In this document: positions 7,437 through 10,707 of the stretch, piece after piece
Position numbering within the stretch: the first letter of the stretch is position 1
Layout: each line of letters begins with the position of its first letter
Source: Flavobacteriales bacterium CG18_big_fil_WC_8_21_14_2_50_32_9
Lineage (GTDB): Bacteria; Bacteroidota; Bacteroidia; Flavobacteriales_E; Vicingaceae
Direction of reading: 5' to 3'
DNA: 10,707 bases
NCBI GenBank assembly: GCA_002770955.1
Contig: PCUH01000274.1
Coordinates: 13,232 to 23,938, forward strand
Notes under the pieces: generated by a model
Told to the model about the DNA's origin: nothing
The model's database searches: none
Seen by the model: the letters and a program-made list of their open reading frames with translations, nothing else
Translations under genes and position numbers: made by a program

Positions 7437-10052
7437 TCATTTGTTATTTGAGTTTAGCGTTAAGTCATATATTTTATCAAAAAGCTCGGTTGCATCTATG
7501 GGTTTTGAAATGTAATCGTCCATACCTAAATTCAAACATTTTTCTCTTTCTCCTGCCATTGCGTTTGCTGTCATTGCAATTATTGGAATATTATTTTTTA
7601 ATTCATTTCGGATAAAACTAACTGCTTCATATCCATTCATCACAGGCATTTGCATATCCATTAAAATAATATCAAAAACTTTAGTATATTCAGTTAGCCC
7701 CGTATTTGTTTTAAGTAATTCAATACATTCTTTGCCGTTTTCTGCAGTTTGCAATTTTAAATTATTTTCAGAAAACAAATTTTTAATCAACATCACATTC
7801 AATTGATTGTCTTCAGCTAACAATATTTTTAATTTGCTCAGTTCTTTTAAGTTGTATTTTGTTTCTTCAACCTCTAGAGGCAGTGGAGTGGAAGTTGATT
7901 TTTCGTAAGGAATAAAAAAAGTAAATACAGAACCTACATTTTGTTCACTTTTAACTGATAATGTTCCACCCTGAAGCTCAATTAATTGTTTGGCTATACT
8001 CAAACCAAGTCCTGTACCACCATATTTTCTAGTTGTATGTGATTCTGCTTGATGAAATCGTTCAAAAATAGTTGTCAATTTATTTTCAGGTATTCCTATG
8101 CCTGTATCGCTTATAGAAAATTCAATTAACACATTTATAGTATCTATTTTATTCGCTTTTCCATGAACTTTCACACTCCCATTATTAGTAAACTTAATGG
8201 CATTACCCACTAAATTGATAATAATTTGAGTTAAACGAGTTTGGTCGCCAAGTAATGTATCAGGCATATTTTCATCGCAGCTAAAAATTAATTCAAGGTT
8301 TTTCTCTTTCGCTTTTTGTAATAACATTACTTTAAGCGATTTAAAAGTTTCTTGAATACTAAAATGATTTTTTTCAAAAGTCATCATGCCCGCTTCAATT
8401 TTTGAAATATCGAGTATGTCATTAATAATAGTGAGTAGATTTACTCCTGCAGTTTTTATGATAGAGACAAATTCTTTTTCCTGTACGCCTAATTTTCTTT
8501 TATATAAAATATCCGAAAAACCAATAATAGCATTCATTGGAGTACGAATTTCATGACTCATATTTGCCAAAAAGGATTCTTTTAATTTGTTAGATTCTTC
8601 GGCTATTTTTGTAGCTTTTTCGGCTTTACTTTTTGCTTCAATCAATTCGTTTTCAAAAAGTTTTTGCTCGGTAATATCTCTTGCAACCACCACCACACCC
8701 AAAACATTTTCTTCTTCATCTTTATAAACCGAACCATTAAACAAAACATCAGTCAACTTGCCGTCTTTATGGCGAATGGTTAAGGGCGAATCTATAACAA
8801 ATCCTTTTGCAAATATTTCGGTGTAAACATCGTGTGCCATTTGAGGATGAGTAAAGTAATCTAAAAAATCTGTATCAATAAGTTGTGCTCTTGTTAATCC
8901 TGTGATATTCACTGTTGCTTGGTTCATCCCTGTTATTTTCCCTTTTGAACTGATGGTTACTAAAGGGTCTAGACTCGCTTCGATAAGACTCAAAGAATAT
9001 GTTGAAGCTAGTTTTTCGTTTTTCAATGTTGTCTGACGTAATTTTTCTCTAAAAACTTTGGCTTTTATAATATCTTGATAAATATAGTAAGAGAACATTA
9101 AAGCGAGAATGAGTCCGAAGATGATAAGCCAATTACTAATAAAACTAATTTTTGCATTGGCTTCTTGTGTAGCAGTATGAATTCTATTAATTCCTTCTTC
9201 GAGTTCTTTTTCTTCCATGTCATTTAAAAGAAAAAAAATTCGATTGGTTAATAAGTACTCACGTTGTGTAAGAGCTATCTCTTTAGCTAATAAATTACTA
9301 TCTTTAACCTGTTCTTCCTGTTGTGTTTTAGTAATAATTTTTAACATGGCTTTTTTAACCGAATCAGAAGAAATGGTAGTTAATACCAAGCTTGATGGAT
9401 TGATAGCTATTTCAATTTTTTCCTCTTTCTTTTTTGGTGAGAATAGCCTTTCAAAAAATGATTTCTTTACCGCCTTTTTTTCACCTCTTTTTTGTCTGTC
9501 AGCTGACGGTTCAATAGGTTTTTGAATTTTTATTTTTTTTAATACATGCAAAAGTACCTCTTCATTGTTTTTTTCTGTTTTTAATGCGATGAATTCATTA
9601 GATAAATCAATTCGATTGTTGATGAGATTTTTCAACGAATCAATTTGTGTCGAAAATTTTTGATTGTATCTAATTTCGTTTACTCCAACATTAATTTTAT
9701 CTATAGCTGATAATAAGAGTAACGTATCTAGTTGAGCGTTTAAGGTTGCGATGTAATTTTCAAAACTTAGTAAATAAGCGGTGTCGTGCCTAATATTATA
9801 TGCTTTTATATTTGCTTCGGCACTATAAAGGCCAACAGTTATTTCTTTTAATTTGTTAAGTTTAATGTTTGGGTCTAGTATATCGGATACTGAATCTGTT
9901 AATTGTGAAAGTTTTTGATGAGTGATATAAATAGCAATAAAAAATAATCCAGCAACAATTAAAAATGCAACAATTACCTTTAAAACAATTCTTCGAATGC
10001 TTTGAAGATTAGTTTTATCAATGTGAAGTTGATTAAGGATATTATTTTTCAT
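7437..10052 (-). CDS. Membrane hybrid sensor histidine kinase with PAS and receiver domains
   Basis: This 871-residue inner-membrane protein has TM1 at about 22-44 and TM2 at about 305-325. Between them is a largely helical sensor region of about 260 residues. Its first part (50-125) looks like a four-helix-bundle sensor, and a highly basic stretch lies at 187-212 (EKKAVKKSFFERLFSPKKK). A PAS domain follows at about 350-460, ending in the linker VVVARDITEQK, then a coiled coil at about 462-492. The dimerisation/phosphoacceptor domain has H500 in SHEIRTPMNAIIGFSDIL. The ATPase domain has the N box around N617 (INLVGNAIKF), the G1 box DTGIGIP (649-655), the F box FERF (663-666) and the G2 box GGTGLGL (678-684). 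The C-terminal receiver has E747-D748, phospho-acceptor D799 (ILMDMQMP), T828 and K850-P851. All catalytic residues are present. With the Hpt protein and two receivers beside it, it fits the first step of a phosphorelay. The stimulus is unknown. The start ATG at 10050-10052 places TM1 normally. Confidence 0.95.
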   Translation of the reverse strand: MKNNILNQLHIDKTNLQSIRRIVLKVIVAFLIVAGLFFIAIYITHQKLSQLTDSVSDILDPNIKLNKLKEITVGLYSAEANIKAYNIRHDTAYLLSFENYIATLNAQLDTLLLLSAIDKINVGVNEIRYNQKFSTQIDSLKNLINNRIDLSNEFIALKTEKNNEEVLLHVLKKIKIQKPIEPSADRQKRGEKKAVKKSFFERLFSPKKKEEKIEIAINPSSLVLTTISSDSVKKAMLKIITKTQQEEQVKDSNLLAKEIALTQREYLLTNRIFFLLNDMEEKELEEGINRIHTATQEANAKISFISNWLIIFGLILALMFSYYIYQDIIKAKVFREKLRQTTLKNEKLASTYSLSLIEASLDPLVTISSKGKITGMNQATVNITGLTRAQLIDTDFLDYFTHPQMAHDVYTEIFAKGFVIDSPLTIRHKDGKLTDVLFNGSVYKDEEENVLGVVVVARDITEQKLFENELIEAKSKAEKATKIAEESNKLKESFLANMSHEIRTPMNAIIGFSDILYKRKLGVQEKEFVSIIKTAGVNLLTIINDILDISKIEAGMMTFEKNHFSIQETFKSLKVMLLQKAKEKNLELIFSCDENMPDTLLGDQTRLTQIIINLVGNAIKFTNNGSVKVHGKANKIDTINVLIEFSISDTGIGIPENKLTTIFERFHQAESHTTRKYGGTGLGLSIAKQLIELQGGTLSVKSEQNVGSVFTFFIPYEKSTSTPLPLEVEETKYNLKELSKLKILLAEDNQLNVMLIKNLFSENNLKLQTAENGKECIELLKTNTGLTEYTKVFDIILMDMQMPVMNGYEAVSFIRNELKNNIPIIAMTANAMAGEREKCLNLGMDDYISKPIDATELFDKIYDLTLNSNNK

Positions 10053-10157
10053 TTTTTTTTGTTAGTCAGCACCCTCCGTCCAATGTCATTAAGTTAAGAG
10101 TTTAAATTTCTGATTTTAAATTAATTACAATCATTTGTTCTGTAGTGATTTTCTGCA

Positions 10158-10250
10158 TTTGCTACTCACCCCTGCTATCTTCGATAGCCTCCCCTCTCTT
10201 AAAAAGAGAAGGAAAAGATTGCCGAAGGCAATCAGGGGTGAGTTAGCAAA
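10158..10250. repeat. Three-armed imperfect palindrome (MITE/REP-type element)
   Basis: The ends pair as TTTGCTA-CTCACCCCTG (10158-10174) with CAGGGGTGAGTTAGCAAA (10233-10250), leaving one unpaired A. Three hairpins lie inside: GCTATC-TTC-GATAGC (10174-10188), TCTCTT-AAA-AAGAGA (10195-10209) and GATTGCC-GAA-GGCAATC (10217-10233). A closing stem with three arms gives a cloverleaf-like fold in RNA or a cruciform in DNA. No tRNA features (anticodon arm of 7, T-psi-C sequence, CCA) are present. The first and third arms carry complementary loops (TTC and GAA), so the element is itself nearly palindromic. It lies in the spacer upstream of the kinase gene. Confidence 0.8.
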
Positions 10251-10271
10251 TTAAATACACTCAAAAGCATT

Positions 10272-10290
10272 GATAATAATAATTATCATC
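10272..10290. promoter_or_regulatory. Fur-box-like palindrome upstream of the kinase gene
   Basis: The 19 bases GATAATAATAATTATCATC match the classic Fur box GATAATGATAATCATTATC at 16 of 19 positions. They contain a perfect inverted repeat, TGATAAT (10271-10277) and ATTATCA (10282-10288). The site is about 220 bases before the kinase ATG and about 50 bases after the stop of the upstream regulator gene. Because the DNA is very A/T-rich, the match may be chance, and the distance from the kinase start is long for a promoter operator. Confidence 0.25.
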
Positions 10291-10337
10291 CTTAACTTAT
10301 TGAGATTTAGTACTCAATATGTTAGGGAGGATTTTCT

Positions 10338-10707
10338 TTATTTATTTACCGCTCTAAGAATAGCAGCTACGAGTTTATCCATCACCAATAAATTTTTCTC
10401 CATATAGTCAAAAACACCTGATTGCCAATAATCTGTAGCAATTTGAGTATCGGTTTGGTTCGATAAAATAATTACTGGAAGATTGGGCTTTTTTGTATGA
10501 ATTTGTTTTATTACTTCTAAACCCGTAATTCCTGGTCCAAGAATATCATCAGGTGGTGCTAACAAATGGTCAAGAATGATAACTTGTGGATTCATGTCTA
10601 ATTTATCCAAACAGTATTCACCTGTTAACATGGTTGTTATTTCAAAATTTCCTTTTTCTTTTAATGCGTTTTTAAGCATTAAGGAATAAACATAATTGTC
10701 TTCGACA
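10338..10707 (-). CDS. Single-domain response regulator, N-terminus cut by the window edge
   Basis: The frame stays open to the right edge: upstream of the Met codon at 10679-10677 it reads VEDNYVYSL, which is the acidic-pocket motif of a receiver domain. The true start is therefore outside the window, and the Met at 10679 is internal. Numbering from that Met, the phospho-acceptor is D37 in VIILDHLL, the switch Ser is S73 in IILSNQ, the aromatic is Y92 and the Lys is K95 in DYMEKNLL. The protein ends a few residues after the last receiver helix (AAILRAVNK), so no output domain is present on this side. It resembles the other regulator of the cluster in DHLL, in TGLxxIK and in Lys-Asn replacing Lys-Pro, but has a longer loop after the Asp (APPDDILGPGI). 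The two look like paralogues that share a relay. The gene lies 285 bases before the kinase gene in the same direction. Confidence 0.9.
   Translation of the reverse strand, partial: VEDNYVYSLMLKNALKEKGNFEITTMLTGEYCLDKLDMNPQVIILDHLLAPPDDILGPGITGLEVIKQIHTKKPNLPVIILSNQTDTQIATDYWQSGVFDYMEKNLLVMDKLVAAILRAVNK

Larger units (their letters stand above)
7326..7452. repeat. Composite palindromic element bounded by ATTTGTT heptamer repeats
   Basis: Three perfect ATTTGTT heptamers run at 7326-7346. Three more degenerate copies in the same orientation (ATTTGTC, ATTTGTT, ATTTGAG) run at 7432-7452. Between them are two strong imperfect palindromes (7349-7388 and 7394-7429). The right-hand heptamers overlap the end of the kinase gene, and the TGA stop (7439-7437) lies inside them. 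Direct repeats around a palindromic core resemble a short non-coding mobile or REP/MITE-type element. Whether other copies exist in the genome cannot be told from this window. Confidence 0.75.
10086..10303. repeat. Outer inverted repeat framing the kinase upstream region
   Basis: TCATTAAGTTAAG at 10086-10098 and CTTAACTTATTGA at 10291-10303 are inverted copies that match at 12 of 13 bases. They frame nearly all of the 285-base spacer between the kinase and the upstream response regulator. The rest of the spacer holds the three-armed palindrome, a Fur-box-like palindrome and plain A/T-rich DNA; I see no coding sequence in it. The arms may be the ends of a larger insertion or part of the regulatory region. 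Confidence 0.5.

Noticed and set aside
7326..7452. CRISPR array
   Set aside because: Heptamers are contiguous with no unique spacers of regular length, and no cas gene is near.
7204..7615. Two plus-strand open frames across the kinase/Hpt spacer
   Set aside because: They run through palindromes and heptamer repeats and antisense to the receiver and Hpt genes; low-complexity translations with no motif.
9217..9525. Plus-strand open frame of 102 codons inside the kinase gene
   Set aside because: Antisense to the sensor region of the kinase; the Phe/Ser-rich translation is what Lys/Glu-rich genes give on the other strand.
10158..10250. tRNA-like cloverleaf
   Set aside because: Three arms and a closing stem are present, but arm sizes, loop sequences and invariant tRNA bases are missing.

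Overview
The window is low-G+C DNA from a member of the Bacteroidota, probably Flavobacteriales or a relative. The evidence is a complete type IX secretion system (T9SS) trio: a cargo protein with a gliding-motility-type (type B) C-terminal domain, a PorP/SprF-like outer-membrane protein, and a PorE-like OmpA protein. Very A/T-rich intergenic DNA and a near-match to the Bacteroidota TAnnTTTG promoter element agree with this. The species cannot be named from the sequence alone.

Layout. (1) Bases 1-494, plus strand: the 3' end of an unrecognised gene. It converges on the next operon across a strong bidirectional terminator at 529-559. (2) Bases 580-6265, minus strand: a probable three-gene operon read as adhesin, then PorP/SprF, then OmpA/PorE-like protein. 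The 887-residue adhesin has two tandem DUF3494 (ice-binding-type) domains, an Ig-like domain, three near-identical 53-residue repeats, another Ig/PKD-like domain and a type B T9SS sorting domain. (3) Bases 6419-6457: a terminator closing the next minus-strand block. (4) Bases 6491-10707, minus strand: a His-Asp phosphorelay cluster read as response regulator (cut by the window edge), hybrid histidine kinase with PAS and receiver domains, stand-alone Hpt protein, and a second single-domain response regulator. No DNA-binding output domain is visible in it.

How the genes could work together. The cargo, carried out by the T9SS, would be displayed on the cell surface with help from its cognate PorP/SprF protein. 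The PorE-like protein would tie that assembly to peptidoglycan. This matches the SprB/SprF arrangement and the PorP/PorE link known in other Bacteroidota. The kinase cluster has every step of a His-Asp-His-Asp relay: kinase H500, receiver D799, Hpt H64, then D68 of the downstream regulator and/or the equivalent Asp of the upstream regulator. Nothing in the sequence shows that the relay controls the adhesin operon; adjacency is the only link.

The two intergenic regions around the kinase gene hold elaborate inverted-repeat DNA. One is a composite element with heptamer repeats at both ends, and it overlaps the kinase stop codon. The other is a three-armed imperfect palindrome of MITE/REP type. 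These, with the tandem DUF3494 T9SS cargo and the shared unusual motifs of the two response regulators, are the most interesting items here.
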